The translations under genes were made by a program, and so were the position numbers. From assembly GCA_017480385.1 (NCBI GenBank), contig JAFVAT010000034.1, positions 1-64,000 of the forward strand: DNA of 64,000 bases, given 5' to 3'. Source of the stretch: Alphaproteobacteria bacterium. GTDB taxonomy: Bacteria > Pseudomonadota > Alphaproteobacteria > CAAGCB01 > CAG-977. Position 1 is the stretch's first letter; each line of letters starts with the position of its first letter. Of this stretch, positions 44,554-54,623 are shown piece after piece. The notes below the pieces were generated by a model, which did not search any database, was not told where the DNA came from, and saw only the letters and a program-made list of their open reading frames with translations.

Positions 44554-45034
44554 ATCCTTGCTCCCGTATATAATTCAAAAGACCTTCACATGCCGATTCT
44601 ATCATATCGAACACATTTTGAAAGCCTTCTTTTCCCCCGAAATAAGGGTCGGGGACATCTTTCGTTCCATATTGAGGCGCAAAACGCATCATTAAGTCAA
44701 GCACCGCTCTGTCATGATCCGCGGAAAATCCCGGACGCATTTCTTCCAGTGCCTCCAAATGCGTTGAATCCAGAGCGATAATCAGATCAAAATCTTTAAA
44801 ATCGTCCCGGACAACCTTCCTTGCGCGAAGGGACCCGATGTCCACACCGTTATTCAAGGCTGTTTCAGCTGCCCTTGCGTCCGGCGGACTGCCGGCATGC
44901 CAGCCGCTGATACCTGCTGAATCCACGGAAATAACGTTCCCCAGTCCCGCGTGTCCAACCTTTTGCCTGAATACGCCCTCGGCTGTTGGAGAACGACAAA
45001 TATTTCCCGTGCATACAAACAAGACTTTATACAT
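44543..45034 (-). CDS. Low-molecular-weight protein tyrosine phosphatase family
   Basis: 163 residues. The P-loop VCTGNICRSPTAE has nucleophile Cys8 and Arg14; the general acid is the Asp of VPDPYFGG, and DLIIALDST is the usual third motif. I start at the ATG at 45034, which begins the fold; a TTG lies four codons upstream. The 11-base overlap with the fructosamine kinase gene repeats a known bacterial pairing, in which the phosphatase may act on phosphorylated sugar intermediates rather than tyrosine. Confidence 0.94.
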   Translation of the reverse strand: MYKVLFVCTGNICRSPTAEGVFRQKVGHAGLGNVISVDSAGISGWHAGSPPDARAAETALNNGVDIGSLRARKVVRDDFKDFDLIIALDSTHLEALEEMRPGFSADHDRAVLDLMMRFAPQYGTKDVPDPYFGGKEGFQNVFDMIESACEGLLNYIREQGYAG

Positions 45035-45169
45035 ACCTTGATCCAATCATAAAAAAGTTAACAAATGCATAAAAGCTTCTGTTTCTTTTGCATCATCTGT
45101 TGTTTAGCTGTTTTTTTATCTTATTTTATGGTATAAGGAGTATGAATTTTTTTACAGGAGGCTTAACTG

Positions 45170-45904
45170 ATGTCCTTTGATTCCAACAGAGATTTTATTA
45201 TTTCCCGCAGCTCCACCGCCGTTGAGGTTGACGAAGGACTGCGGCAGTATATGCTGAAAGTATACAACTATATGACAATCGGTTTGCTGATTACCGCCGG
45301 TGTCAGTTATTTGTTGGCAAATTCCGCTTTGGGCGCAATGTTTTTTTCGCCGGAAACAGGAGAACCCAACCTGTTGGGGTGGATTGCCATTTTCGCTCCT
45401 TTGGTTTTAGTGTTTATGATAAGTTCCGCCGTCACTTCGGGAAATGCCGGCAAGGCCTTTACATTATTTATTTTTTATTCCGGAGTAACGGGAATTTCTT
45501 TAACCACTCTCTTCTGGGCATATACGGGGCTGAGCCTCTTGCGCGTTTTCCTGATCACGTCGGCCATGTTCGCGGCAATGAGTCTGTACGGATATACGAC
45601 TAAACGCGATTTAACAAAATTCGGCACTTTTTTAATCATGGGATTGTTTGGCATCATTATCGCTATGATCGTCAATATCTTTTTAAAAAGCACGGCCCTG
45701 TACTTTACGATTTCCGTATGCAGCGTTGTCATTTTTACCGGTTTGACCGCTTGGGATACATGGAAAATCAGCAAGGCTTACAGCGAACGCGATTCTGAAA
45801 ACATGATGACCAGCAAAGCTATTTTCGGTGCGCTTGCCCTGTATCTGGACTTCATTAACCTGTTTATCACTTTAATGCGTTTTTTCGGTGACCGCAGAAA
45901 CTAA
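45170..45904 (+). CDS. Bax inhibitor-1 / YccA family membrane protein
   Basis: 244 residues with seven membrane helices. Typical BI-1 features are the N-terminal YMLKVYNYMTIGLLITAG, GKAFTLFIFYSGVTGIS, TSAMFAAMSLYGYTTKRDL and the last helix ALALYLDFINLFITLMRFFG. Bacterial homologues are pH-sensitive calcium leak channels or protease modulators. AGGAGG precedes the ATG, and a terminator follows. Confidence 0.95.
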   Translation: MSFDSNRDFIISRSSTAVEVDEGLRQYMLKVYNYMTIGLLITAGVSYLLANSALGAMFFSPETGEPNLLGWIAIFAPLVLVFMISSAVTSGNAGKAFTLFIFYSGVTGISLTTLFWAYTGLSLLRVFLITSAMFAAMSLYGYTTKRDLTKFGTFLIMGLFGIIIAMIVNIFLKSTALYFTISVCSVVIFTGLTAWDTWKISKAYSERDSENMMTSKAIFGALALYLDFINLFITLMRFFGDRRN

Positions 45905-45920
45905 TAAAAAAACAGAATAC

Positions 45921-45950
45921 AAAAAGCCGAAGGAAATCTTCGGCTTTTTT
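45921..45950 (+). terminator. Intrinsic terminator
   Basis: AAAAAGCCGAAG and CTTCGGCTTTTTT form a twelve-pair stem around a five-base loop with a T-run. Confidence 0.93.
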
Positions 45951-45997
45951 ATTATGTCGGAGGTTTAAAACGTCAAATTTATCACCCGATCGGTTTA

Positions 45998-46180
45998 TTA
46001 TTTTTTAGCCGGTTCCCATTTGCAACGAACAGGGGAAACAATGCTGCCGTCTTTTTTCATTTCAGCGAAAGCCTTGTCCACGGCCTTTTTGTCAAGTCCC
46101 GAAAGTTCCGCCGCTTTTCCGGCGCTCAAAGGTTCGCCGGCCTTTTTCATAATATCTAAAATAAGTTTTTTATCGTTCAT
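45998..46180 (-). CDS. Small winged-helix-like protein (60 aa)
   Basis: 60 residues. KKLILDIMKKAGEPLSAGKAAELSGLDKKAVDKAFAEMKKDGSIVSP reads as a single helix-turn-helix with a wing: helix, GEPLSAGKAAELSGL turn, recognition helix KKAVDKAFAEMKKDG, then beta strands. This is a compact DNA-binding fold seen in small transcription-factor-like proteins. Targets unknown. Stand-alone on the minus strand. Confidence 0.7.
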   Translation of the reverse strand: MNDKKLILDIMKKAGEPLSAGKAAELSGLDKKAVDKAFAEMKKDGSIVSPVRCKWEPAKK

Positions 46181-46315
46181 TCTTACTACTCCATTCTGAT
46201 TTTATTATCCGTTCAAACCATGACACATTTTACACAACAAAAATGTGTTCAGATAAGAGAAAATCAACTGATTTTTCACTGATACATTGCCCTCTTTGAC
46301 AACGGTGAAAGAAAA

Positions 46316-48625
46316 TCAAATCATCTGTTGTTTTTCGTTGGAAACATCTTCCAAATATTTGACTACGGTCAGCACGTTTTCATTGTTTTTATATTCGTAT
46401 TCAACGGAATCCATGATTTGTTTCACCATGAATATACCCAGATTGCCGATTTCGCGGTCCTCTATGTCTGCGGTAATATCGGGATCCGCTTTGTTCAGCG
46501 GATTAAAAGGTTTTCCTTTGTCGCGAAATACTAAAGACACAAAAGCGGGCGTTCCGCCGACAGAACAGCGAACTGTTGCCGTTCCTTTGGCCGGCGTATA
46601 TGCATAGCTGCAGATATTAGTAAAAATTTCATCTAACACAATATCCGTCTGAGCAATCACTTCAGCCGGTGCGGAAGCCTTTTCCAGACGTTTGTTGACA
46701 AAATTCATAACTTCGTCCTGATATTCGATTTCAGCCGGAACTGTTATTGTTTTCGGGTGATACGACAACGCCAGCATTGTCAAGTCATCGGATTGCTCCG
46801 CGCCGTCAACATACGCGGCGACCGCTTCACGCACCGCTGCCAGCAATTCTTTCGGCGTTTTATACGTGTTTTTGTTCAAAACATCATACAGTCGTTCATC
46901 GCCGAATAATTTCAAATCGCTGTTTTGCGCTTCGGTCACGCCGTCGGTATATAAAAACACCGTATCGTCACCGTCCAGATATGTTTCTTCCTGCTGATAC
47001 ACAAAGGAATCGAAAGCGCCCAACATAAATCCCGGTTTTAATTTCATTCTTTCAAAACAGCGGCCAGCCCGTTTAATCAGCGGAGGATTATGTCCCGCAT
47101 TGACATAGGTAAATTTTCCCGTTTCAATTTCCAAAATCCCCATAAACGCCGTTACAAACATGCCGGCTTCGTTGTTTTCGCATAACTTCTGATTGGTATG
47201 ATAAAAAATTTCCGCAGGCGACATTCCCGTTTCGGCAAAATTTTTAATTAACGTTTTAGCCGACATCATAAATAAAGCGGCGGGAATCCCTTTTCCCGAC
47301 ACATCGGCGATAACAATGCCGACATGACTTCCGTTCTGTCCCAATAAAAAGAAATCGTAAAAATCGCCGCCGACTTCTTTAGCCGCCGTCATGGAAGCAA
47401 AAATATCAAATTCGTTTTTATTGGGATACGGCGGAAAAACGCTTGGCAGCGCGGCGCGTTGGATTTCACGGGCAAATTCCAATTCTTTATCCAAGCGAGT
47501 GGCCGCCTCGGCTATTGCCTCTTTCAAAGCGTCAACCATTGTGTTAATGCCGTTAGATAAGGAAACAAATTCCTGATTTGAACGAACATCAACTTTTTCG
47601 TTCAATTTTCCTTCGGTGATTTTTTCCAATGTCGTATTTGTTTTTTCAATTCCGCGGACAACAATTCGCTCCAACAACGCCGACAGAAAAATATACACAA
47701 GAGAAAACAGCAAGACATAAACGGAAGCCGCCCATGATAAAATTTTGTTACGAAAAGCATAAACATCGCTTTTAGGCATAACGGCGACCACATAGTAAGA
47801 GTCTATTTTTCGTGTCATCAGAAAAACAGACTTTCCGCAAACCTTTTTAAAAACAAGTTTGTTTTCCGGTATATTCCTGACAAAATCCCAATCGGAATCC
47901 GCCAATATTTTTCCTTTTAAATCTTTATGACCCGCGCTGATGATTTTACCGTTTTGCAAAATAAAAACAAAGCCGTCTTTTCCCATAACGTAATCATCGG
48001 CCAAAACCTCGGCAGACGCCGTTTTCAAAGCGTTTGCATACCGTTCGGCGGAATATCCCATCTGAATGACGCCCGGAGCGTCCAGACGTGACACGCCAAC
48101 AAATTGAGCCAGCGAATTAACGCTGCCGCTTTGTTTGTAACTGGTACGCAAATCTTCTACATAAACGCCGTCTTTCTTGTCGATCAGCGGCAAATAAGGA
48201 TGCAAAAAATCATATTTTTTGAAATCCGTTCCGATAAACTCTTCCGGAAAAGCCTCGATTACGACGCCGTTTTTACCGATGATACTGAGTTCTTTTATTT
48301 CCGCCGTCCGGCTCCATTCGCTTAAAAATTTTTTATTATGCATCAAAGACGGAACATCTTTCAGAATCAGCGATAAAATTCTAGCTTTTTCAACCAAACC
48401 GCTGCTTAAATCCGACTTAAGATCTTTTAAATTGCCTTCAATATATTTGATTTGACTGGCGATATAATCCAAATGCAAAACCGCTTGATGCGTCATCATG
48501 TTTTGAGCTGTTCGCGTTTGAAAAAAATACGAAAGACCAAATGTAACGCAAAAAGCCATAAAAACAAAAAGCAACAGCCATGTTTGAAAAATATGGCGCA
48601 AAGGGGGAGCTGTTTTTTCAAACAT
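46316..48625 (-). CDS. Membrane sensor with SpoIIE/PP2C phosphatase and RsbW-like ATPase domains
   Basis: 769 residues. TM1 (about 14-32), a periplasmic Cache/PAS-like sensor region, TM2 (about 293-318), a HAMP-type linker, a coiled coil, then a SpoIIE-type PP2C phosphatase (VGGDFYDFF, GIVIADVSGKGIPAALFM, YVNAGHNPPL, LYTDGVTEAQN, DDLTMLAL). It ends in a HATPase domain (LDEIFTNICSYAY, GNLGIFMVKQIMD). It would dephosphorylate the STAS protein encoded just upstream and may also phosphorylate it through the C-terminal domain, a partner switch in one polypeptide. No sigma factor is nearby. Confidence 0.92.
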   Translation of the reverse strand: MFEKTAPPLRHIFQTWLLLFVFMAFCVTFGLSYFFQTRTAQNMMTHQAVLHLDYIASQIKYIEGNLKDLKSDLSSGLVEKARILSLILKDVPSLMHNKKFLSEWSRTAEIKELSIIGKNGVVIEAFPEEFIGTDFKKYDFLHPYLPLIDKKDGVYVEDLRTSYKQSGSVNSLAQFVGVSRLDAPGVIQMGYSAERYANALKTASAEVLADDYVMGKDGFVFILQNGKIISAGHKDLKGKILADSDWDFVRNIPENKLVFKKVCGKSVFLMTRKIDSYYVVAVMPKSDVYAFRNKILSWAASVYVLLFSLVYIFLSALLERIVVRGIEKTNTTLEKITEGKLNEKVDVRSNQEFVSLSNGINTMVDALKEAIAEAATRLDKELEFAREIQRAALPSVFPPYPNKNEFDIFASMTAAKEVGGDFYDFFLLGQNGSHVGIVIADVSGKGIPAALFMMSAKTLIKNFAETGMSPAEIFYHTNQKLCENNEAGMFVTAFMGILEIETGKFTYVNAGHNPPLIKRAGRCFERMKLKPGFMLGAFDSFVYQQEETYLDGDDTVFLYTDGVTEAQNSDLKLFGDERLYDVLNKNTYKTPKELLAAVREAVAAYVDGAEQSDDLTMLALSYHPKTITVPAEIEYQDEVMNFVNKRLEKASAPAEVIAQTDIVLDEIFTNICSYAYTPAKGTATVRCSVGGTPAFVSLVFRDKGKPFNPLNKADPDITADIEDREIGNLGIFMVKQIMDSVEYEYKNNENVLTVVKYLEDVSNEKQQMI

Positions 48626-48640
48626 CGAGGTTCCGATTTG

Positions 48641-48940
48641 TTATTGAATGTTGAGAATTTCCCGCAATCCGGTCATTTCAAACACATCCATTACAACTTT
48701 GTTGCAGTTGCGGACAACCAGTGATCCGAATTGAGTTTTTATTTTTTTCATGGTTGACAAAATAACGCGTATACCGGATGAAGCCAGAAAATCCAATTCA
48801 GAAAAATCCAAAATCAAACTGTTTTCCGTTTCCAAAATGCTGTTAATAGCGGCTTCCAGCGAAGGAGCTGTCGGTGATCTTAACTGACCAATGACTTTTA
48901 AAACAGTGATACCGTTTTCCTGTGTTCTCTGTATTTGCAT
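48641..48940 (-). CDS. STAS-domain anti-sigma-factor antagonist
   Basis: 99 residues with the SpoIIAA/RsbV fold. LILDFSELDFLASSGIRVI contains the phosphorylatable serine (ASSG). It starts behind AGGAAAA and its stop lies 15 bases before the SpoIIE-type gene, so the two form an operon. Its phosphorylation state would signal to an anti-sigma factor or other target encoded elsewhere. Confidence 0.93.
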   Translation of the reverse strand: MQIQRTQENGITVLKVIGQLRSPTAPSLEAAINSILETENSLILDFSELDFLASSGIRVILSTMKKIKTQFGSLVVRNCNKVVMDVFEMTGLREILNIQ

Positions 48941-49142
48941 TTTAATTTTCCTCGTTAAATAACCTTTATAAAATCTAATATCTGCCCATACGATATCATG
49001 ACAATATCATCATCGCTGAATGGTAATCCTGTCGTTTTTCATTTTCAATTCTTTTCAATGATAATCAGAACAATAATTTTTTTTAAAGTTCGGCATAAAA
49101 CAGGCCCTGCCGAAAATTATCCGACTTTTCTTTTAGAACATG

Positions 49143-49166
49143 AAAAAAGCCCATTTCGAGGCTTTT
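49143..49166 (-). terminator. Intrinsic terminator after the glycerol-dehydrogenase-like gene
   Basis: On the minus strand AAAAGCC pairs with GGCTTTT, followed by a T-run, four bases after the stop codon. Confidence 0.75.
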
Positions 49167-49169
49167 CCT

Positions 49170-50252
49170 TTAATTCATCGCTTTGCCCAAAGCATCTATA
49201 TGCAGAATGGCGTCTTTAAATTTATCCGCGCTTAGATCGTAACCTTCGACATGCCAACCGGGGACTTTCGTTGCTTTATCAATCAAAAAGGGCAAATTTT
49301 CCTCTCTCAAACCAACCTCTGCCAATGTCATCGGAAGTCCGGTGTTTTTATAAAAACGCAAAACACGGTCTCTCATTTCCGTCTGACCGTCATAGTCCAA
49401 CAGAACCAATACGCCATAAGCGACAAGGAACCCGTGCAAATATTTGTGCGAAACGGGGAAAATCGTTGCGCCGTAATAGAAGCAATGCGCTAAATTCGTG
49501 TTGTAGTAAAATTCTGGGCAAACCGTCATATTACTGACTAAACCAGTGGAAATAATGATGCACAGAGCGACTTCCTGCAATGCTTCGGATGTTTTTTTGG
49601 CTTCACAGGACTTCATTGCTTCTTCGCCGAATTGCAACAACGGTTCCGAACACGCGCCGCACAGGCATTTCCCGACCATCAAATTCTGATCAAGCTTCAC
49701 ATTCCTTAACGCCAAAGCGACTTCCGGTTCTTTGCTTAACGCATCGCCTATACCGGCCTGCAGATATTTGATTGGCGCTTCGGCAATGATCTGGTCATTG
49801 ATGAAAACGCAAACCGGCGGACGGGAGCTGTAAAAATTGTTTTTGAAGCTGCCGTCGGCGTTATACATGATCGCCAGAGCGGTGCAGGGGGCGCAGTTTG
49901 AGGAAATCGTCGGAAAGGTAAACAAAGGCTTTTCCAACCGTTCTGCCGTAACTTTGCAGGTGTCACAACATTTTCCGCCGCCCATAGCCAAGATCATATC
50001 GGCTTTTTTTACCGTTTCGTTTGCCGTCAGCATATCGACGTTTTCATAAGTGGAATCTCCGCCAAACCAAACCTGCCCCAAAACATCAATGCCGTTCAGT
50101 TCTTTTATCAGCTTTTCCGCGGCTGCCGCCATCGCGGTTTTTCCGCCGATGATAACAGCCGTCTGACCGTACTTTTTTAAAATAACAGATGCTTTCTGAT
50201 AAACGTCTTCTCCGATCATATAATCCGGCAAAGCCACAAAAGAACGCTTCAT
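49170..50252 (-). CDS. Iron-containing / glycerol dehydrogenase family (GldA-like)
   Basis: 360 residues. The NAD-binding region holds AVIIGGKTA and LAMGGGKCCDTCK. Metal ligands are suggested by GIGDALSKEPE (Asp), NLAHCFYYG (His) and SHKYLHGFLVAYG (His). The overall pattern fits GldA-like polyol dehydrogenases, though the cysteine-rich GKCLCGACSE insert is unusual. Substrate not certain; glycerol or a related polyol is a reasonable guess. Monocistronic with its own terminator. Confidence 0.88.
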   Translation of the reverse strand: MKRSFVALPDYMIGEDVYQKASVILKKYGQTAVIIGGKTAMAAAAEKLIKELNGIDVLGQVWFGGDSTYENVDMLTANETVKKADMILAMGGGKCCDTCKVTAERLEKPLFTFPTISSNCAPCTALAIMYNADGSFKNNFYSSRPPVCVFINDQIIAEAPIKYLQAGIGDALSKEPEVALALRNVKLDQNLMVGKCLCGACSEPLLQFGEEAMKSCEAKKTSEALQEVALCIIISTGLVSNMTVCPEFYYNTNLAHCFYYGATIFPVSHKYLHGFLVAYGVLVLLDYDGQTEMRDRVLRFYKNTGLPMTLAEVGLREENLPFLIDKATKVPGWHVEGYDLSADKFKDAILHIDALGKAMN

Positions 50253-50380
50253 TTCTTATTCCCTTCGTACAAACAGAAAATCTGATTTTTTATAATTTCT
50301 ATATACAAAGATGTCAACTTACAAACACGGATTTTCCCTGTACGAAATTTAATGGAGCGACACAGGAATGCTTTTTACGC

Positions 50381-50409
50381 TTGCAATTCGCTTAAATAAT
50401 CCGTATAAA
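50381..50409 (+). promoter_or_regulatory. Promoter of the rpmI-rplT unit
   Basis: -35 TTGCAA (50381-50386) and -10 TATAAA (50404-50409) are separated by 17 bases. The predicted leader, about 85 bases before rpmI, contains small GC hairpins (ATCGCG...CGCGGG and GGCAGCCTGC...); it could carry r-protein autoregulation, but no known structure was recognised. Confidence 0.6.
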
Positions 50410-50504
50410 GAAAAGCCTTTTGAAAAAGGGAATCGCGTTTCGCGGGCTATTTGGGGCAGCCTGCAGACGCAGAACCGTTAAACGAACAGAATAAGGAGAC
50501 GGAA

Positions 50505-50702
50505 ATGCCCAAATTGAAAACAAAAAGCTCGGTCAAAAAACGTTTTGCCCGTACAGGCGCAGGTGGCATCAAGCACGGTTACGCCTGCAAACGTCACCGT
50601 TTGATTTCCAAAGGAACGAAAATGAAACGCAAGGCTCGCGGAACAACTTTGCTGCGCGAATGCGATTTCAAGATCATTGATCGTTTCATGCCGTATAATT
50701 AA
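50505..50702 (+). CDS. rpmI: 50S ribosomal protein L35
   Basis: 65 residues. [23 protein letters not shown] and [11 protein letters not shown]-type basic segments identify bL35. The frame opens 18 codons upstream, but AAGGAG and the conserved PKLKTKS start fix the ATG at 50505. It precedes rplT by 11 bases. infC, often first in this operon, is not here. Confidence 0.97.
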   Translation: MPKLKTKSSVKKRFARTGAGGIKHGYACKRHRLISKGTKMKRKARGTTLLRECDFKIIDRFMPYN

Positions 50703-50713
50703 GGAGAAAGAGA

Positions 50714-51070
50714 ATGGCTCGTGTAAAACGCGGTGTGACCGCTCATTTCAAACACAAAAAGATTTTAAAGCTTGCTAAGGGCTATCGCGAAAGCAATTCC
50801 AAACTGTACCGCATCGCTTTGGAAAAAGTCGAAAAGGGACTGCAGTACGCTTACCGCGACCGCCGCAAGAAGAAAAGCAACTTCCGCGCTTTGTGGATTC
50901 AGCGCATCAACGCCGGTGTGCGCGAATACGGCTTGACCTATTCTAAATTCATGAACGGTCTGACCAAGTCCGGTATTGAAATGGACCGCAAAATTCTGGC
51001 CGATTTGGCAATGAACCAGCCGGCAGCTTTTGCCAAGGTTGTCGAACAGGTCAAAGCGGCTCTGAATTAA
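50714..51070 (+). CDS. rplT: 50S ribosomal protein L20
   Basis: 118 residues. [46 protein letters not shown] and the [24 protein letters not shown]-terminal domain are diagnostic of bL20. It is essential for early 50S assembly. A terminator separates it from pheS. Confidence 0.98.
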   Translation: MARVKRGVTAHFKHKKILKLAKGYRESNSKLYRIALEKVEKGLQYAYRDRRKKKSNFRALWIQRINAGVREYGLTYSKFMNGLTKSGIEMDRKILADLAMNQPAAFAKVVEQVKAALN

Positions 51071-51091
51071 GTGTGGAATAACGATTAAGAA

Positions 51092-51113
51092 AAGGGCGCG
51101 CAGCGCCCTTTTT
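51092..51113 (+). terminator. Intrinsic terminator or attenuator between rplT and pheS
   Basis: AAGGGCGC and GCGCCCTT form an eight-pair stem around a three-base loop, followed by TTT. The U-run is short, so read-through into pheST is likely. Confidence 0.7.
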
Positions 51114-51137
51114 GCGTGATAAAGAAGGACATCGGGT

Positions 51138-52232
51138 ATGAGTGAATTGGATACTCTGCAAACAGAACTGCTGGAACAGGTGGAAAAAGCGGCTTCTTTG
51201 GCTGATTTGGACGCCGTCCGCGTTGCGGTTCTGGGCAAAAAAGGCATCATTACGGAAAAAATGAAAACGCTGGGGGGAATGGCTCCCGAAGAACGCAAAG
51301 CGGCGGGACAGCAGTTTAATAAAATCAAAGACGCCGTTTCCAAAGCAATTGAGAACAAAAAGGAACTGATGGAGGAAGAGGAAATCAATGCGCGCCTGGC
51401 TCAGGAAGCCGTTGATATCACGCTGCCCGTCCGTCCCGAACATCAGGGACGCGTTCACCCGCTTTATCAGACGTATGACGAAGTCATTGCCATTTTCGGT
51501 CAAATGGGATTTGAAGTTGCCGAAGGCCCCGATATCGAAGACGACTTTCATAACTTTACTGCGCTGAACACGCCGAAGAACCACCCTGCCCGCCAAATGC
51601 AGGACACGTTCTATTTACAAGGCGAAGAAAACGAGGAACGCTTTATCGTCAGAACGCAGACTTCCGCCGTGCAGATTCGCACAATGGAAGCACAAAAACC
51701 GCCAGTTCGCATTATCGTTCCGGGGCGCACCTACCGCTGTGACTATGACGCGACTCACGCGCCGATGTTTCATCAGGTTGAAGGGCTGATTGTTGATAAA
51801 ACGACAAACATGGCGCACCTGAAAGGCTGCCTGATCGAATTTGTGAAAACGTTTTTTGAACTGGACGAGGTCCCCGTTCGCTTCCGCCCGTCCTTCTTTC
51901 CGTTCACGGAACCAAGCGCCGAAATGGACATCGGCTGTTCGCGCGCCAACGGAGAATTAAAGATCGGCGCCGGAAACGATTGGTTGGAAATTCTGGGCTG
52001 CGGCATGGTTCACCCGAACGTTTTAAAAGCGTGCGCTATCGATCCTGATGAATATCAGGGCTTTGCGTTCGGTATAGGTTTAGACCGTCTGGCCATGCTG
52101 AAATACGCGATTCCCGATTTAAGAACATTCTTTGAATCCGATTTGCGCTGGATTAAGCACTACGGATTTGTTCCGCTGGACATTCCCTCGACAGGGGCAG
52201 GATTAAGCATGACGGGAGGCAACAAACGATGA
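51138..52232 (+). CDS. pheS: Phenylalanyl-tRNA synthetase alpha subunit
   Basis: 364 residues. The N-terminal coiled coil (about 1-95) is followed by the class II catalytic core: [68 protein letters not shown] and [13 protein letters not shown] (motif 3). It works as an alpha2beta2 tetramer with pheT, whose ATG overlaps the stop by four bases. Confidence 0.98.
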   Translation: MSELDTLQTELLEQVEKAASLADLDAVRVAVLGKKGIITEKMKTLGGMAPEERKAAGQQFNKIKDAVSKAIENKKELMEEEEINARLAQEAVDITLPVRPEHQGRVHPLYQTYDEVIAIFGQMGFEVAEGPDIEDDFHNFTALNTPKNHPARQMQDTFYLQGEENEERFIVRTQTSAVQIRTMEAQKPPVRIIVPGRTYRCDYDATHAPMFHQVEGLIVDKTTNMAHLKGCLIEFVKTFFELDEVPVRFRPSFFPFTEPSAEMDIGCSRANGELKIGAGNDWLEILGCGMVHPNVLKACAIDPDEYQGFAFGIGLDRLAMLKYAIPDLRTFFESDLRWIKHYGFVPLDIPSTGAGLSMTGGNKR

Positions 52233-54622
52233 AATTCACGCTTTCTTGGTTAAAAGATTATCTGGATACAAACGCCGATGTAAAGGAAATTGCCGACAAA
52301 CTGACGGCAATCGGCTTGGAAATAGAGGAAGTGATCGACCCTCTGGCAGCCGTTCAAAATCTGATTGTCGCACAGGTTGACGAATGTAAAGACCACCCGA
52401 ATTCGGATCACCTGCATATTCTGAAAGTCAACACCGGCAAAGAGGTTTTGCAGGTTGTCTGTGGCGCACCGAACGTGCGTGCCGGCATGAAGGGCATTCT
52501 GGCGCGGCCGGGGGACTTTATCCCCTCTTTCGGCGAAAAGCTGAAAAAGGGCGTCGTCCGCGGCGAAGAAAGTTGCGGCATGATGTGCGCCGAAGACGAA
52601 CTGGGCGTCGGACAAGACCATACCGGCATTATCGAATGCCCCGAAGATGCTGTTATCGGCGCTTCCATTACCACGGTTTACCCGTCCGATCCCGTTTTTG
52701 ATATTTCGATCACGCCGAACCGCGGCGACTGCATGAGCGTTTACGGCATCGCCCGCGATCTGGCCGCCGCCGGTTTAGGCACATTAAAACCGCTGTATGA
52801 TGAAAAAGAAGCGCTTGTCACGCCGACATTTAAATCTGAAGTCGTTCTGGAAAACACCGCTTTGGAAATCGGCGCTCCGTACTTTACGCTGCGCGAAATC
52901 AGAAACGTTAAAAACGGTCCGTCCCCGAAGTGGATGCAGAACCGCTTGACTGCGATTGGTCTGCGTCCAATTTCCGCTCTGGTTGACGTAACAAACTACT
53001 TCAACATTTCTTTCGGTCGGCCTCTGCACGTGTTTGACGCGGACAGAGTAAAAGGCAAAATCTCGGTTCGTTCCGCTGGAAACGGAGAAAAACTGCTGGC
53101 TTTGGACGGACGGGAATACGAATTGTCCGAAGGCATGGTTGTCATTGCCGATGAAAACGGTGTGGAATCGATCGGCGGCATCATGGGCGGCGAAGTATCC
53201 GGCTGTCAGAACGACACAACGCGCGTGTTGTTGGAATCTGCTTACTTCACACCGGAAAGCATTGCGAAAACGGGACAAAAGCTGATTTTGACCTCTGATT
53301 CCCGTCAGCGTTTCGAACGTGGCATTGATCCGGCGGCAACCATTGAAAAGTACGGTTCAAATATGGCGGCCAGAATGATTCTCGACCTGTGCGGCGGCGA
53401 ATGCTCCGAAATCATCGTTACGGGCAAAGAACCAGAAAAACCGGCGCCGATTTCATTTGATCCGAAACGGGTTGAACAACTGTGCGGCATTGATGTTCCG
53501 GCGGAGGAAAGCAAAGCGATTTTAGAACGGCTGGGGTGTACCGTTACCGCTGACGGCGACAAGTTCATTGTCAACCGTCCGACATGGCGCTCCGACATTT
53601 CCGGCGCGCATGATCTGGTCGAAGAAGTCCTGCGCATTTACGGCTATGATAAACTGCCTGCAACGGAACTGCCGCGCCCGAATGGCGTCCATGGCATTTT
53701 GCAGCCCAAGCAAAAACGGGAAGTATCCGTGCGACGCGCTTTGGCAAATCGCGGCGGCTATCAGACAATCACATGGTCGTTTATGTCCTCCAATTACGCG
53801 AAACTGTTCCGCAAAGCCGATCCCGTGTTGATCGCCAACCCGATCAGCGCCGACTTGAACGAAATGCGACCGAGCCTGATTCCGAACCTGATTTCGGCGG
53901 CGCGTTCCAATATCGTCAAGGGCATGCCGGACGGCTGTTTGTTTGAAGTCGGCCCGCAGTTTTTCGGCTTTAAACCGAAAGAACAGGAAACCGTTGCCGC
54001 GATGCTGCGCTTTGGTCAAACGGCGCCGCGCCATTGGGCGGAAAAGCCACGTGCCGTTGACGTGTTTGACGCGAAAGCGGACGCTCTGGCGGCTTTAGAT
54101 GCAGCTGAGGCTCCTCAAAACGTGCAGATTGTGCGTGAAGCGCCGGCATGGTATCACCCCGGACGTTCCGGCGCGCTCAAGATCGGCAAAACGGTTTTGG
54201 CTTACTTCGGCGAACTGCACCCGAAGGTTTTAAAAGCAATGGACGTTAAAATGCCGGTTTGTGCCTGCGAAGTCTTTTTGGACAACCTGCCGCCCGCAAA
54301 GAAAAAAGCCGGCAAGGGGCAGAAGCCGCTGAGACTGTCCGCGTTCACGCCGATTGTGCGCGATCTGGCCTTTTTAGCGCCGCGTTCCGTTGATGCCGAA
54401 AAGATTGTAATCGCCGCAAAAAATACGGACAAGACCTTGATTTCGGATGTCGCCATCTTTGACCTGTACGAAGGGGCGAACTTGGGCGACAAGAAATCCG
54501 TAGCGATTCAAATCACGATTCAGCCGGCGGAAAAAACACTGACCGATGAGGAAATTGAAAGCGTTTGCCGTCGTGTAATCGGCGCGGTCGCTGCCAATAC
54601 CGGAGCGGAACTGAGAGGATAA
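52229..54622 (+). CDS. pheT: Phenylalanyl-tRNA synthetase beta subunit
   Basis: 797 residues. Domains in order: N-terminal and tRNA-binding EMAP-like domain ([24 protein letters not shown]), B3/4 editing domain ([46 protein letters not shown]), B5, the catalytic-like domain, and the C-terminal FDX-ACB anticodon-binding domain ([15 protein letters not shown]). Full length. It overlaps pheS by four bases and is followed after one base by a hydrolase gene. Confidence 0.98.
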   Translation: MKFTLSWLKDYLDTNADVKEIADKLTAIGLEIEEVIDPLAAVQNLIVAQVDECKDHPNSDHLHILKVNTGKEVLQVVCGAPNVRAGMKGILARPGDFIPSFGEKLKKGVVRGEESCGMMCAEDELGVGQDHTGIIECPEDAVIGASITTVYPSDPVFDISITPNRGDCMSVYGIARDLAAAGLGTLKPLYDEKEALVTPTFKSEVVLENTALEIGAPYFTLREIRNVKNGPSPKWMQNRLTAIGLRPISALVDVTNYFNISFGRPLHVFDADRVKGKISVRSAGNGEKLLALDGREYELSEGMVVIADENGVESIGGIMGGEVSGCQNDTTRVLLESAYFTPESIAKTGQKLILTSDSRQRFERGIDPAATIEKYGSNMAARMILDLCGGECSEIIVTGKEPEKPAPISFDPKRVEQLCGIDVPAEESKAILERLGCTVTADGDKFIVNRPTWRSDISGAHDLVEEVLRIYGYDKLPATELPRPNGVHGILQPKQKREVSVRRALANRGGYQTITWSFMSSNYAKLFRKADPVLIANPISADLNEMRPSLIPNLISAARSNIVKGMPDGCLFEVGPQFFGFKPKEQETVAAMLRFGQTAPRHWAEKPRAVDVFDAKADALAALDAAEAPQNVQIVREAPAWYHPGRSGALKIGKTVLAYFGELHPKVLKAMDVKMPVCACEVFLDNLPPAKKKAGKGQKPLRLSAFTPIVRDLAFLAPRSVDAEKIVIAAKNTDKTLISDVAIFDLYEGANLGDKKSVAIQITIQPAEKTLTDEEIESVCRRVIGAVAANTGAELRG

Positions 54623-54623
54623 T

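Noticed and set aside
50253-50504. infC upstream of rpmI
   Set aside because: The region is too short and shows no IF3 coding sequence; only a promoter and leader are visible.
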